DNA of 14,301 nucleotides from UBA9732 sp963606545 (GCA_963606545.1 CAVCYP010000043.1:1-14301); one strand, 5' to 3'. Positions 7,072 to 13,985 are shown, numbered from the stretch's first letter. The notes: generated by a model from the letters alone, not told the origin. Translations and numbers: made by a program.

Positions 7072-7965
7072 ATGAATAAAAAATGGCTTAATTTTGGCAT
7101 AATATTAATTTTTTTGATGTTCTTGGTTGGTTGTAGGACATCAAAAGGGCAGGATGGAACAGAGATGAAAGCTGAAGTAAAGACGGTTTTAACAGAAAAC
7201 GTGGAAATGGATTATGTGAAATTTGGTACAGGAAAGAAGACGTTTGTCATTCTTCCAGGGCTTTCTATTCACAGTGTGATGGGCCTTGCAGACGCCATAG
7301 CAACTTCCTACCAAAGCTTTGCAGGCCAGTACACTGTTTACCTTTTTGACCGCGCCAAGAACCTCCAAGAGGGTTACAGCGTCCGCGACATGGCCCGCGA
7401 CACCGCCAGCGCAATGCGTGCTTTAGGGCTTTCCAATGCCGATATCTTTGGAGCTTCCCAAGGGGGAATGATTGCTCAATATCTTGCAATAGACTATCCA
7501 GAGTTGGTGCACAGTATGGTACTTGGCTCCACTCTTTCAAAGGGTAACGAGACCTTTTCAAGCGTTGCAAGGCTATGGCTTGAAAAGGCAGAAAACAGAG
7601 ACGAGCAGGGGCTTTTGGAAGCCTTTGTGGATGTGGTTTATTCTGAAGCGACCCTTAAGGAGTATCGGGATGTGCTGATTTCTGCCAATAAGGGGATATC
7701 GGAGGCCGAGTACGAGCGGTTTTTGATTTTGGCGCGGGCGTGCCAGGATTTTGACTGCCACCAGGAACTGACAAAAGTTCAGTGCCCAGTTTTGGTGCTA
7801 GGTAGCGAGGGCGACTGTGTGGTGACGGCGGAGGGGTCAAGAGAGCTTGCTCAGAAATTGGGGTGTGCAATTTATTTGTACGACTCAAGTTATGGGCATG
7901 CTGTGTATGATGAGGCGCCGGATTATAAAGAGCGTTGTTTAGCTTTTTTTGAGAGTCTTAACTAG
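7072..7965 (+). CDS. Lipid-anchored alpha/beta hydrolase
   Basis: 297 residues. The signal peptide ends FLVGC (Cys21), so the enzyme is probably tethered outside the inner membrane. The fold signature is complete: oxyanion strand FVILPGLS (58-65), nucleophile elbow GASQGG (127-132, Ser129), acid in GSEGD (Asp248) and base in YGHAVYD (His276). The order and spacing fit the alpha/beta hydrolase family, which covers esterases, lipases, peptidases and C-C hydrolases. The substrate cannot be told, and lipid anchoring is less common in this family. AAGGTG (7062-7067) lies 4 nt before the ATG. A terminator upstream isolates it from the DUF1566 genes. Its 3' end runs 27 bp into the convergent MFS gene. 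Base composition is uneven: 7340-7440 and 7680-7830 look richer in GC than the ends. Confidence 0.85.
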   Translation: MNKKWLNFGIILIFLMFLVGCRTSKGQDGTEMKAEVKTVLTENVEMDYVKFGTGKKTFVILPGLSIHSVMGLADAIATSYQSFAGQYTVYLFDRAKNLQEGYSVRDMARDTASAMRALGLSNADIFGASQGGMIAQYLAIDYPELVHSMVLGSTLSKGNETFSSVARLWLEKAENRDEQGLLEAFVDVVYSEATLKEYRDVLISANKGISEAEYERFLILARACQDFDCHQELTKVQCPVLVLGSEGDCVVTAEGSRELAQKLGCAIYLYDSSYGHAVYDEAPDYKERCLAFFESLN

Positions 7966-9144
7966 GCTTTCGTGCATGATGACCATCAAAAGGAGGAAGG
8001 CCAGCTGGTAGTAAGGTAGGATTGCTACGGTGATGTGCTGGGCTAGGAGACCAAAGATTGGGGGCATTGCGCAGGAGCCAACGTAGGCAAAAGCCATTTG
8101 GATGCCAATGATGGCTTGCGAGTTTTCTGTGCCAAAGTGCTCTGGGGTGGAGTGGATGATGCTGGGGTAAATTGGTGCACAGCCAAGACCTACAAGTATG
8201 AAGCCTACTAAAGTGACGGTGGCGCTGAAGGGCAGTAGGATTGTGAGGACTCCAAGGCCCACTAGGACTTGGCCAAGACGGATCATTTGTTCATCGTTCA
8301 GTTTGAAGGTGATGAAACCGCAGACTCCTCTTCCAATTGTGATTCCAAGGTAGAATAGGCTGGCGTAGGAGGCGGCCGTCTCTGCGTTTATGCCTTTGTA
8401 GAGGTTTAGATAGCTGCTGGCCCAAAGCCCGGTGGTGCTTTCTAGCGCGCTGTAGGCAAAGAAGCAAAGTAAAATTTGTTTAACGCCTTTAAGGGCAAGG
8501 ACTTTTTTGACGGTGAGGACTTTTGCAGTTTGGTTTTTTTCAGTTTTGTCTGCGTTTGCGGGGCTGGCGGTGGTTGCTGAGTTGGCTGTGCTTGCGGGGC
8601 GTTTTTTCCACAGCGGCAAACTGAAAAGAATTATAGCTGTTAGGACCACTTGGATGATGGAAATGACTCTATAGCCTCCGTTCCAGGTGCCGCCGTTTGT
8701 CATTACGCAACCCATGATGTAGGGGCCTACTGAGGCGCCAACTCCCCACATGCAGTGTAGCCAGCTCATGTGCTTGCTCTTGTAATGAAGCGCTACGTAA
8801 TTATTCAGTGCTGCATCCACGCTGCCTGCGCCCAATCCGTAGGGAATTGCCCAGAGGCAAAGTTGAATAAAGGAAGTGCTGATGGAAAAGCCAAAGAGGG
8901 CTATTGCCGTTGTGGCAACGCTTAACGTTGTCACTTTTCCTGTTCCTAGTTTTCTGGTTAGTCGGTCGCTATTTAAGCTGGAAATTATTGTGCCTAAAGC
9001 AATTATAAAAGAGATTATTCCGGCATAGGAGACCGGAATGTTCCATTCTACATGTATGGTGGGCCAAGCTGAACCTAGGAGAGAATCAGGCAGTCCAAGA
9101 CTTATAAAAGCAAGATAAATTACGACTAATAAAAGATTAAACAT
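7939..9144 (-). CDS. MFS transporter, FucP-like type
   Basis: 401 residues, with about 12 membrane segments in two halves. The N-terminus contains GLPDSLLGSAWP (17-28), which I recognise from MFS permeases related to the FucP/COG0738 group. SDRLTRKLGTGK (59-70) is the loop-2/3 motif position. The central cytoplasmic linker (about 180-209) is low complexity, rich in Ala, Thr and Ser. In the second half, GRGVCGF and GCAPIYPSIIHSTPEHFG are typical of sugar-type MFS permeases. The substrate is uncertain: a sugar or other small solute, probably by proton symport. AGGAG (9151-9155) lies 6 nt before the ATG. The gene is divergent from the YjjG-like nucleotidase across only 61 bp. Its last eight codons, stop included, are antisense to the hydrolase gene. 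Confidence 0.88.
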   Translation of the reverse strand: MFNLLLVVIYLAFISLGLPDSLLGSAWPTIHVEWNIPVSYAGIISFIIALGTIISSLNSDRLTRKLGTGKVTTLSVATTAIALFGFSISTSFIQLCLWAIPYGLGAGSVDAALNNYVALHYKSKHMSWLHCMWGVGASVGPYIMGCVMTNGGTWNGGYRVISIIQVVLTAIILFSLPLWKKRPASTANSATTASPANADKTEKNQTAKVLTVKKVLALKGVKQILLCFFAYSALESTTGLWASSYLNLYKGINAETAASYASLFYLGITIGRGVCGFITFKLNDEQMIRLGQVLVGLGVLTILLPFSATVTLVGFILVGLGCAPIYPSIIHSTPEHFGTENSQAIIGIQMAFAYVGSCAMPPIFGLLAQHITVAILPYYQLAFLLLMVIMHESLVKTLKKS

Positions 9145-9176
9145 AAGAATCTCCTATAGGCAAAGTCCAATAGCAA

Positions 9177-9182
9177 TATAAT
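9177..9182 (+). promoter_or_regulatory. Consensus -10 box for the YjjG-like gene
   Basis: TATAAT lies 23 nt before the ATG at 9206, so transcription would start near 9189. No recognisable -35 box is found at 15-19 nt upstream. The region also holds the leader of the divergent MFS gene and a CCTATAGG palindrome (9153-9160) that includes the MFS ribosome site. Confidence 0.35.
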
Positions 9183-9205
9183 GAAAAATTTGATATAAGA
9201 GAAGC

Positions 9206-9892
9206 ATGATTTCTACTGTTTTATGGGATGTTGATGGCACTTTATTGGACTTTAACGCAGCTGAAAAAGCCGCAGTTATCTCGCTTTTCGCAGAATTTGG
9301 GCTAGGCCCCTGCACGGACCCGATGATTGCCCGCTACTCCCAAATCAACGTGGGCTACTGGGAGCGCCTAGAACGCAAAGAGCTCTCCAAACCCGATATC
9401 TTAGTAGGTCGCTTTAGAGATTTTTTCTCTGAATATGGCATTGACCCTTCTCTTGCAGAGCCTTTTAATGACAAGTATCAAGTACGTCTTGGCGATACAA
9501 TTGTTTTTAGAGACAATAGTTATGATATTGTTTCCTCTCTACGGGGTCACGTAAAACAATATGTTGTCTCTAATGGTACTATTTTGGCGCAAACCAAGAA
9601 ACTTAAAAACTCCGGCTTAGGAGCTTTGATGGATGGCGTTTTCCTTTCTGAAGAAGTTGGTGTGGAAAAACCAGATGTTAAATTCTTTGAGCGGGTTTTC
9701 TCAGAGCTGGCAGAGAAGGATAAGTCCAAGATTCTAATTGTTGGAGATTCTCTTACCAGCGATATCCAAGGGGGCGTTAACGCCGGTATTGTCACCTGCT
9801 GGTACAATCCCTTCAAAAAGCCCTTAAAAGGAGACCTTCCTTTGGACTATGAGATTTCTGATTTGCACGAGATTTATGCGGTATTAAAGTAA
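9206..9892 (+). CDS. yjjG: HAD-family 5'-nucleotidase, YjjG type
   Basis: 228 residues, the usual length for YjjG. The four HAD motifs are intact: DVDGT (Asp8 nucleophile, Asp10), SNGT (Ser122), VGVEKPD (Lys155) and VGDSLTSD (Asp181, Asp186). The cap region INVGYWERLERKELS, followed by a GRF block, and the stretch LSEEVGVEKPD then match the E. coli YjjG pattern closely from memory. YjjG enzymes dephosphorylate pyrimidine nucleoside monophosphates, including non-canonical ones, and are thought to keep modified nucleotides out of DNA. The protein is cytoplasmic and Mg2+-dependent. Only a weak AAGAGAAG precedes the ATG. It is a single-gene unit with its own terminator, unrelated in strand to its neighbours. 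Confidence 0.85.
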   Translation: MISTVLWDVDGTLLDFNAAEKAAVISLFAEFGLGPCTDPMIARYSQINVGYWERLERKELSKPDILVGRFRDFFSEYGIDPSLAEPFNDKYQVRLGDTIVFRDNSYDIVSSLRGHVKQYVVSNGTILAQTKKLKNSGLGALMDGVFLSEEVGVEKPDVKFFERVFSELAEKDKSKILIVGDSLTSDIQGGVNAGIVTCWYNPFKKPLKGDLPLDYEISDLHEIYAVLK

Positions 9893-9914
9893 TTAACCTC
9901 AGTAGTAAAGGGCC

Positions 9915-9952
9915 TACCGCTGTAGTTATTTCACTACAGCGCGGTATTTTTT
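9915..9952 (+). terminator. Terminator of yjjG, overlapping the 3' end of the lipid kinase gene
   Basis: TACCGCTGTAGT (9915-9926) pairs with ACTACAGC and GGTA (9933-9946) with a 2-nt bulge and a 6-nt loop, followed by six T (9947-9952). The right arm and T run are the last codons of the convergent kinase gene, whose TAA falls at the edge of the loop. On the minus strand there is no T run after the stem, so it works in the + direction only. Confidence 0.75.
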
Positions 9953-10780
9953 GACGTTAAGGACGGTTTCACCATCAATTTGGAGAGCTCTTGGGCTGTC
10001 AAACTCAACAGTGATGTCCTTTCCCGTGAAAACTTCAACGGTATCTTTGTGGCTAACGTGTTCGCCCTTGAAGATGGATGGGAAAATCATCAAAGCCTTG
10101 AGCTTGCTTGGACAGTGATAGACCATGACGGAAAGAGTCTTTGGTTTTGCAAGTCTGTCCTGAGCTGGGGTTGGAATCATTCCTCCTCCGTAGAAACGGC
10201 CGTTCATGGTTGGAGCCAGCCAAACCTTCTTGTATTCGTGCTTTTTGCCGTCCACTGTGATAGTTGCCTTTGTAGTTTTGTAGTGGAACAGAAGACCCTT
10301 GATTGCAATAGCGGTGTAGTTTACTGGCTTTGTGGATTCAAGCCTGAGCTTGTCTCCAACTTCACAGCAGTAACCGTCAATGCCGTAGCCAATTCCGTTG
10401 AGGAATAAGGCTTCCTTACCATTGACGTACACCGTTGGGAGATCTTCAAGGTATTTATTGAGTTTTATAAAGCCTAACTCGTTTGGAGCCTCTTTGACGT
10501 CCTTTAGAAAATCATTGCCTGTTCCGGCAGCTTTGTAGTAAATATCGTGCTTAAGTGTGAGTTTTGAGACATCGTTGACAAAGTGGTTCAGGGTGCCGTC
10601 GCCGCCAATGAGAAGGACTGCGGCGTCCTCTGGAACAGCAGCAAAGAATTTTGCGTAGTCGTTAATTCCGGTTACGTCGTAGAACGGGGTGTCGGCTGGA
10701 AGCTGTGCTTTGACAGAGTTGACGGTTTCGTTGCCTTTTTCATTGTTTGAATGTGGGTTGTATAAAACGTAATATCTCAT
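9926..10780 (-). CDS. Diacylglycerol kinase-like lipid kinase (DAGK_cat)
   Basis: 284 residues, typical of the DgkB/YegS lipid kinase family. YNPHSNN (7-13) matches the opening NP-x-S motif, IGGDGTLN (58-65) is the nucleotide-binding glycine-rich loop, AAGTGND (84-90) is the second conserved motif, and LQIDGE near the C-terminus completes the fold. The family phosphorylates diacylglycerol or related lipids with ATP at the inner face of the membrane. The ATG overlaps the stop of plsC by 4 bp (ATGA), and AAGGAAGGG lies 7 nt upstream, so the pair is co-translated. Together they point to recycling of diacylglycerol to phosphatidic acid beside its synthesis from lysophosphatidic acid. Whether the substrate is diacylglycerol or another lipid is not decided by the sequence. 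Confidence 0.88.
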   Translation of the reverse strand: MRYYVLYNPHSNNEKGNETVNSVKAQLPADTPFYDVTGINDYAKFFAAVPEDAAVLLIGGDGTLNHFVNDVSKLTLKHDIYYKAAGTGNDFLKDVKEAPNELGFIKLNKYLEDLPTVYVNGKEALFLNGIGYGIDGYCCEVGDKLRLESTKPVNYTAIAIKGLLFHYKTTKATITVDGKKHEYKKVWLAPTMNGRFYGGGMIPTPAQDRLAKPKTLSVMVYHCPSKLKALMIFPSIFKGEHVSHKDTVEVFTGKDITVEFDSPRALQIDGETVLNVKKYRAVVK

Positions 10781-11595
10781 TTATTATCCCTTCCTTCTAG
10801 GATTTTATTTCTTGTATATTCTCCAATGTCCCAAGTTGACATTGCGCTAACTTGCTCTGGACTTAGGACGTCAAGAATTTCAAAGGTTACTGTGGTGCTC
10901 TTACGAGCAAAGCGGTGAGCTATGAGCTCTGTTCCAGTTGTTCTTGCAATTACAATTGGGGCATTGGCATATTTTGCGGTTTTAAAACAACCGTTTCTGA
11001 AGGGAAGAAGTTCTCCAGTCTTGCTTCTTGTGCCTTCTGGATAAATGCCAACAGAGACAGTTCCTGCTTTAAGAAGCTCTGCTGCGTGCTTAATGACTTC
11101 TACCCCTTGGTGAATATCTTCTCTGTTTAGGGACATGAAGAAGCATTTGTGGACAACTGCACCTGTGATTGGAATTTGGAAGATTTCAGGTTTTGCTACG
11201 TAAGCGAGATTTGCCTTTGGACAACATTTTAAGGCTATAAACGGATCAAAATTAGACCTGTGGTTTGCAACTAACAAGAAAGGTGGAAGGCCTTCAAGTT
11301 TTTCAAGTCCAGTAGCTTTGATTTTGACTTTTCCAAGGATAAGAATTAGAACAGCGGTTTGATTTAAGAGCCATCTGAAAAAATGGTTTATCTTAACTTG
11401 AGGTTTCTTTTTGTCTACTGTAAGCGAAATGAGAAAGGCAAGAAGAAAAAAGAGGGCAATAAGGCCCAGATAGAAGCCCAGCCAGATTGGCAAAGCCAAC
11501 AGCGTTTTATAAAAGGTTGAATATAAAGCTAATTTTATATAAACACCAGCTGTGAAAAGAAGGCTTAACACAACCAAACATACATACACGGTCAT
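10777..11595 (-). CDS. plsC: 1-acyl-glycerol-3-phosphate acyltransferase (PlsC family)
   Basis: 272 residues. The first 60 or so are hydrophobic (two or three membrane segments), longer than in minimal PlsC proteins. The acyltransferase motifs are in order: NHRSNFD (111-117; His112 and Asp117 are the HX4D catalytic pair), FFMSLNR (152-158), YPEGTRSKTGELLPF (185-199) and APIV (212-215). The enzyme transfers an acyl chain to lysophosphatidic acid to make phosphatidic acid, at the cytoplasmic side of the inner membrane. It is co-transcribed with the lipid kinase. No Shine-Dalgarno precedes the ATG; instead a -10 box lies only 6 nt upstream, suggesting a leaderless start. Confidence 0.9.
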   Translation of the reverse strand: MTVYVCLVVLSLLFTAGVYIKLALYSTFYKTLLALPIWLGFYLGLIALFFLLAFLISLTVDKKKPQVKINHFFRWLLNQTAVLILILGKVKIKATGLEKLEGLPPFLLVANHRSNFDPFIALKCCPKANLAYVAKPEIFQIPITGAVVHKCFFMSLNREDIHQGVEVIKHAAELLKAGTVSVGIYPEGTRSKTGELLPFRNGCFKTAKYANAPIVIARTTGTELIAHRFARKSTTVTFEILDVLSPEQVSAMSTWDIGEYTRNKILEGRDNK

Positions 11596-11601
11596 GGTTA
11601 A

Positions 11602-11629
11602 ATAATACTAAACTGTGAAAAATGTTCAA
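11602..11629 (-). promoter_or_regulatory. Promoter of plsC placed for a leaderless transcript
   Basis: On the minus strand TTGAAC (11624-11629) and TATTAT (11602-11607) are separated by 16 nt. The -10 box ends 6 nt before the ATG (11593-11595), so transcription would start at or next to the start codon. The absence of a ribosome site agrees with this. Confidence 0.5.
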
Positions 11630-11641
11630 GTTTTCAATGGG

Positions 11642-11699
11642 GTTAATCTTAACTATAAAGGTCAAAAATGGCTTAAATTTGCATTTTATTTATAAATAA
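11642..11699. promoter_or_regulatory. Two palindromes in the plsC/oadB divergent gap
   Basis: GTTAATCTTAAC (11642-11653) has 5-bp arms about a 2-nt centre. TTATTTATAAATAA (11686-11699) is a perfect 14-bp palindrome ending 14 nt before the oadB ATG. Either could be an operator for the beta-subunit gene; the second is AT-only and could arise by chance. No strong promoter for oadB is evident, although TATAAA boxes occur at 11654-11659 and 11691-11696. Confidence 0.3.
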
Positions 11700-11713
11700 T
11701 ATAGAGTAGGGCC

Positions 11714-12799
11714 ATGGATACAGAACTAATTTATCAAATCATTATGATTTTTGTTGGACTGTTGCTCATTTATCTTGCTATCTGTAAGAAAATGGAGCCA
11801 ACGTTACTGCTTCCAATGGGCTTTGGTGCCATATTGGTTAATCTACCGGGTTCAGTTATTGCTAATGACATTGGTATTCTTTCCTGGCTTTACAATTTTG
11901 GAATTGAAACCTATGAGGTCTTCCCTCTGCTATTGTTTATTGGTATTGGAGCCATGATTGATTTTGGCCCGCTTATTCAAAAGCCGTGGCTTATCTTTGT
12001 TGGTGCGGCAGGACAGGGCGGAATTTTCCTTTCCATGATGCTGGCTTCGCTTTTCTTCCCTCTTAACGATGCCGCTTCAATTGGTATCATTGGTGCAGCG
12101 GATGGCCCTACTGCAATTTTGGTTTCTCAACGCCTTAATTCTCAGTTTATTGCTCCAATTTTGATTGTTGCTTACTGTTACATGGCCCTTGTTCCTATCA
12201 TTCAGCCAGTTGTTTTGAAGGCTACCACCACCAAGAAGGAACGTGAGATTCAAATGAAGTATAAGGCAGGGGAGGTAACCCAGTTTACAAAGATTGTTTT
12301 CCCAATTGCTGTTACTATCATTTGTTCCATCATGGCTCCGGATTCGGCAGCTCTTGTTGGTATGTTGATGTTTGGAAACCTTTTGAGAGAGTGTGGAGTT
12401 CTGGATTCGCTTTCTAAGGCGGCACAGGATATTCTTTCTCCGCTTATTTCTCTGCTTTTGGGACTTGCTATTGCTCCAATGATGGAAGGTCCAAAGCTTT
12501 TGACGCTCCAGACGCTGATGATTATTGCTTTTGGTCTTTTGGCTTTTATCTTTGATACGGCCTGTGGTGTTTACTTTATTAAGATTATGAACATCTTCCT
12601 TCCAAAGGATTCAAAGGTTAATCCTTTGATTGGTGGTGCGGGAATATCGGCCTTTCCAATGTCTGCGCGTGTGGTGCAGAAGGTTGGCAATGAGGCTAAC
12701 CGGCAGAATTATCTGCTTCCGTATGCCGTTGGTGCGAACGTAGCGGGTCAGATTGGCTCTGTTTTGGCCGGCGGACTAATTTTGTCTATGTTTGGTTGA
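11714..12799 (+). CDS. oadB: Sodium-pump decarboxylase beta subunit (OadB/GcdB/MmdB family)
   Basis: 361 residues, with about nine membrane segments, close to the usual family length. Hallmarks: EPTLLLPMGFGAILVNLPG (28-46), GAADGPTAI (127-135, containing the Asp at 130 equivalent to the essential membrane Asp of Klebsiella OadB), GNLLRECGV (221-229), KVNPLIGGAGISAFPMSARV (301-320) and GANVAGQIGSVLAGG (340-354). In known complexes this subunit decarboxylates carboxybiotin and exports two Na+ per turnover; alpha transfers the carboxyl group and gamma holds the complex together. The sequence does not say whether the partner is oxaloacetate, methylmalonyl-CoA or glutaconyl-CoA decarboxylase. The ribosome site (GTAGGG) is weak and close to the ATG, but the N-terminus fits the family. 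The gamma-like gene follows after 10 nt; no alpha gene is present. Confidence 0.9.
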   Translation: MDTELIYQIIMIFVGLLLIYLAICKKMEPTLLLPMGFGAILVNLPGSVIANDIGILSWLYNFGIETYEVFPLLLFIGIGAMIDFGPLIQKPWLIFVGAAGQGGIFLSMMLASLFFPLNDAASIGIIGAADGPTAILVSQRLNSQFIAPILIVAYCYMALVPIIQPVVLKATTTKKEREIQMKYKAGEVTQFTKIVFPIAVTIICSIMAPDSAALVGMLMFGNLLRECGVLDSLSKAAQDILSPLISLLLGLAIAPMMEGPKLLTLQTLMIIAFGLLAFIFDTACGVYFIKIMNIFLPKDSKVNPLIGGAGISAFPMSARVVQKVGNEANRQNYLLPYAVGANVAGQIGSVLAGGLILSMFG

Positions 12800-12809
12800 G
12801 GAGGCTAAG

Positions 12810-12968
12810 ATGTTTGGTTTACATATTTCAGATGCAACTGCTATGAATGCTGCTGAGGCAGTTAAGTATGGGTTTATTGCCTGGGGCCTTCTTGCAGTCT
12901 CCATGGCTGTTATCTTTCTTGTTGTTCTGGTGCTGATTAAGGCTAGCAAGAAGAAAAAAGATAAGTAA
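12810..12968 (+). CDS. Small single-pass membrane protein, likely decarboxylase gamma (OadG-like) subunit
   Basis: 52 residues from ATG 12810 to TAA 12966-12968. AGGAGG (12799-12804), a near-perfect ribosome site, overlaps the oadB stop and lies 5 nt before this ATG, strong support that the frame is real. A polar N-terminus (ATAMNAAEAVKYG) is followed by one transmembrane helix (about residues 22-43: FIAWGLLAVSMAVIFLVVLV) and a lysine-rich tail (KASKKKKDK). The gamma subunits of oxaloacetate and related decarboxylases are small, have one N-terminal membrane helix and a polar tail, and are encoded beside beta. Placement directly after oadB supports that call. The tail is shorter than in OadG and lacks the His residues that bind zinc there, so a MmdC/GcdC-like or different stabilising role is possible. 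Confidence 0.72.
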   Translation: MFGLHISDATAMNAAEAVKYGFIAWGLLAVSMAVIFLVVLVLIKASKKKKDK

Positions 12969-12989
12969 AGTTTTTATTGTCTATATAAG

Positions 12990-13019
12990 AAAAGCCAGCT
13001 CGAGAGGGCTGGCTTTTTT
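12990..13019. terminator. Bidirectional terminator between the pump genes and the CmpB-like gene
   Basis: AAAAGCCAGC (12990-12999) and GCTGGCTTTT (13008-13017) form a perfect 10-bp stem with an 8-nt loop. Reading +, the run of six T (13014-13019) ends the oadB unit. Reading -, the stem is followed by TTTTCTT after the stop of the CmpB-like gene at 13050, so it can serve both convergent genes. Confidence 0.88.
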
Positions 13020-13049
13020 GATGTTTGAGCTTTTAGTGTTTGAGCTGCA

Positions 13050-13886
13050 TTATTTCTTTCTGGCAAGTTTCTTTTCTTCAAGCTTTTCTCTGATTTTAGC
13101 AAAAGCTTCTGCATGCTTGGTGGAGCGCATTGTTGGGAAGACCTTGATAAGTCTTCTCTGAATTTTGGACAGTTCGCGCTCTTTTTCATCTAGGCAAATC
13201 CTAAGAGTTTCAAGTTTAAGCTGGGCGTCTGTTCTGGAGTCCATAACAGTTCCCACCAACTTCTTTGTGCTTTCCTTTTCTTTGACTTCAATGGCCTTAT
13301 CTGAGAGTTTGCGGCCAATTTCATCGCTAACCTGATGGATTTGGGCTGCCATTTTCTCAATATCTTCAAGTTTTTTGTTGAAGTGGAAGACACTGGTACT
13401 GGTTGCAATGAGGTCTGTGAAGAAGATGGCTACAAGTATTGGAAGAGCTATGTAGGTCACAAGGTGTGGAATATGATTTACAAAGAAAGCAATTGATGGG
13501 TGGATTATATCTACAAGGAAAACACAGGCAAAGCCCCAGATGAGAGAGAACGCCAAACAGACATAGCCTCCAATGTTAAGAGGCATTTTGGAGTAGTCCC
13601 ACCATCTGTGTTTGAAGATCTTTTCCATGAGGTAGCCGGTAACAAGCTCAAGGGCAGAGGTCAGAATTACGGAGCCTATAAAGAGAATCCAGAAGTTTTC
13701 TTTCAGTGGTTCCAAGAATAAAACAACAATGACAACGCCAAAACCGTAGATTGGGCAAATTGGGCCATTGAAGAAGCCTCGGTTTTCAAAGACACCTCTG
13801 ACACAGGCGGCAAAGATTACTTCTATACACCAGCCAAGAAAGGCGTAGACAAAGAAAAACCAGACGTAATTTAGAAGAGTTTGCAT
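13050..13886 (-). CDS. Putative ABC-transporter type IV membrane protein (PF06541, CmpB-like)
   Basis: 278 residues. About six hydrophobic segments fill residues 1-165, followed by a charged, helical cytoplasmic tail (about 168-278) of coiled-coil character (KKLEDIEKMAAQIHQ, EKERELSKIQRRL) and a KKLARKK end. The conserved block RGFFNGPICPIYGFG (36-50), the YLMEKIF segment (85-91) and HRWWDYS (93-99), then NIGGYVCL, are the signature of PF06541, named putative ABC-transporter type IV although a transport role is poorly established. No ATPase gene is adjacent. AGGAG (13894-13898) lies 7 nt before the ATG. It is a single gene ending at the bidirectional terminator. Its function is unknown; an envelope role is inferred. 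Confidence 0.8.
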   Translation of the reverse strand: MQTLLNYVWFFFVYAFLGWCIEVIFAACVRGVFENRGFFNGPICPIYGFGVVIVVLFLEPLKENFWILFIGSVILTSALELVTGYLMEKIFKHRWWDYSKMPLNIGGYVCLAFSLIWGFACVFLVDIIHPSIAFFVNHIPHLVTYIALPILVAIFFTDLIATSTSVFHFNKKLEDIEKMAAQIHQVSDEIGRKLSDKAIEVKEKESTKKLVGTVMDSRTDAQLKLETLRICLDEKERELSKIQRRLIKVFPTMRSTKHAEAFAKIREKLEEKKLARKK

Positions 13887-13916
13887 GTTGAATCTCCTAG
13901 AATGTTGTAGATAATG

Positions 13917-13941
13917 CAGCAGTTTATGCTGTAGTTTATGC
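13917..13941. promoter_or_regulatory. Direct and inverted repeats in the leader of the CmpB-like gene
   Basis: AGTTTATGC occurs twice, 12 bp apart (13921-13929 and 13933-13941). CAGCA/TGCTG arms with a 5-nt centre (13917-13931) overlap the first copy. They lie 31-55 bp upstream of the start codon, where a regulator could bind. No clear -35/-10 pair was found here. Confidence 0.25.
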
Positions 13942-13985
13942 GGGTTGTTCCCAAATGACCAAAATTAAGGCAAAAAAGGAACAAA

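Noticed and set aside
9980..10408. 142-residue frame on the + strand
   Set aside because: It is antisense to the lipid kinase, whose motifs are intact; no ribosome site or recognisable domain.
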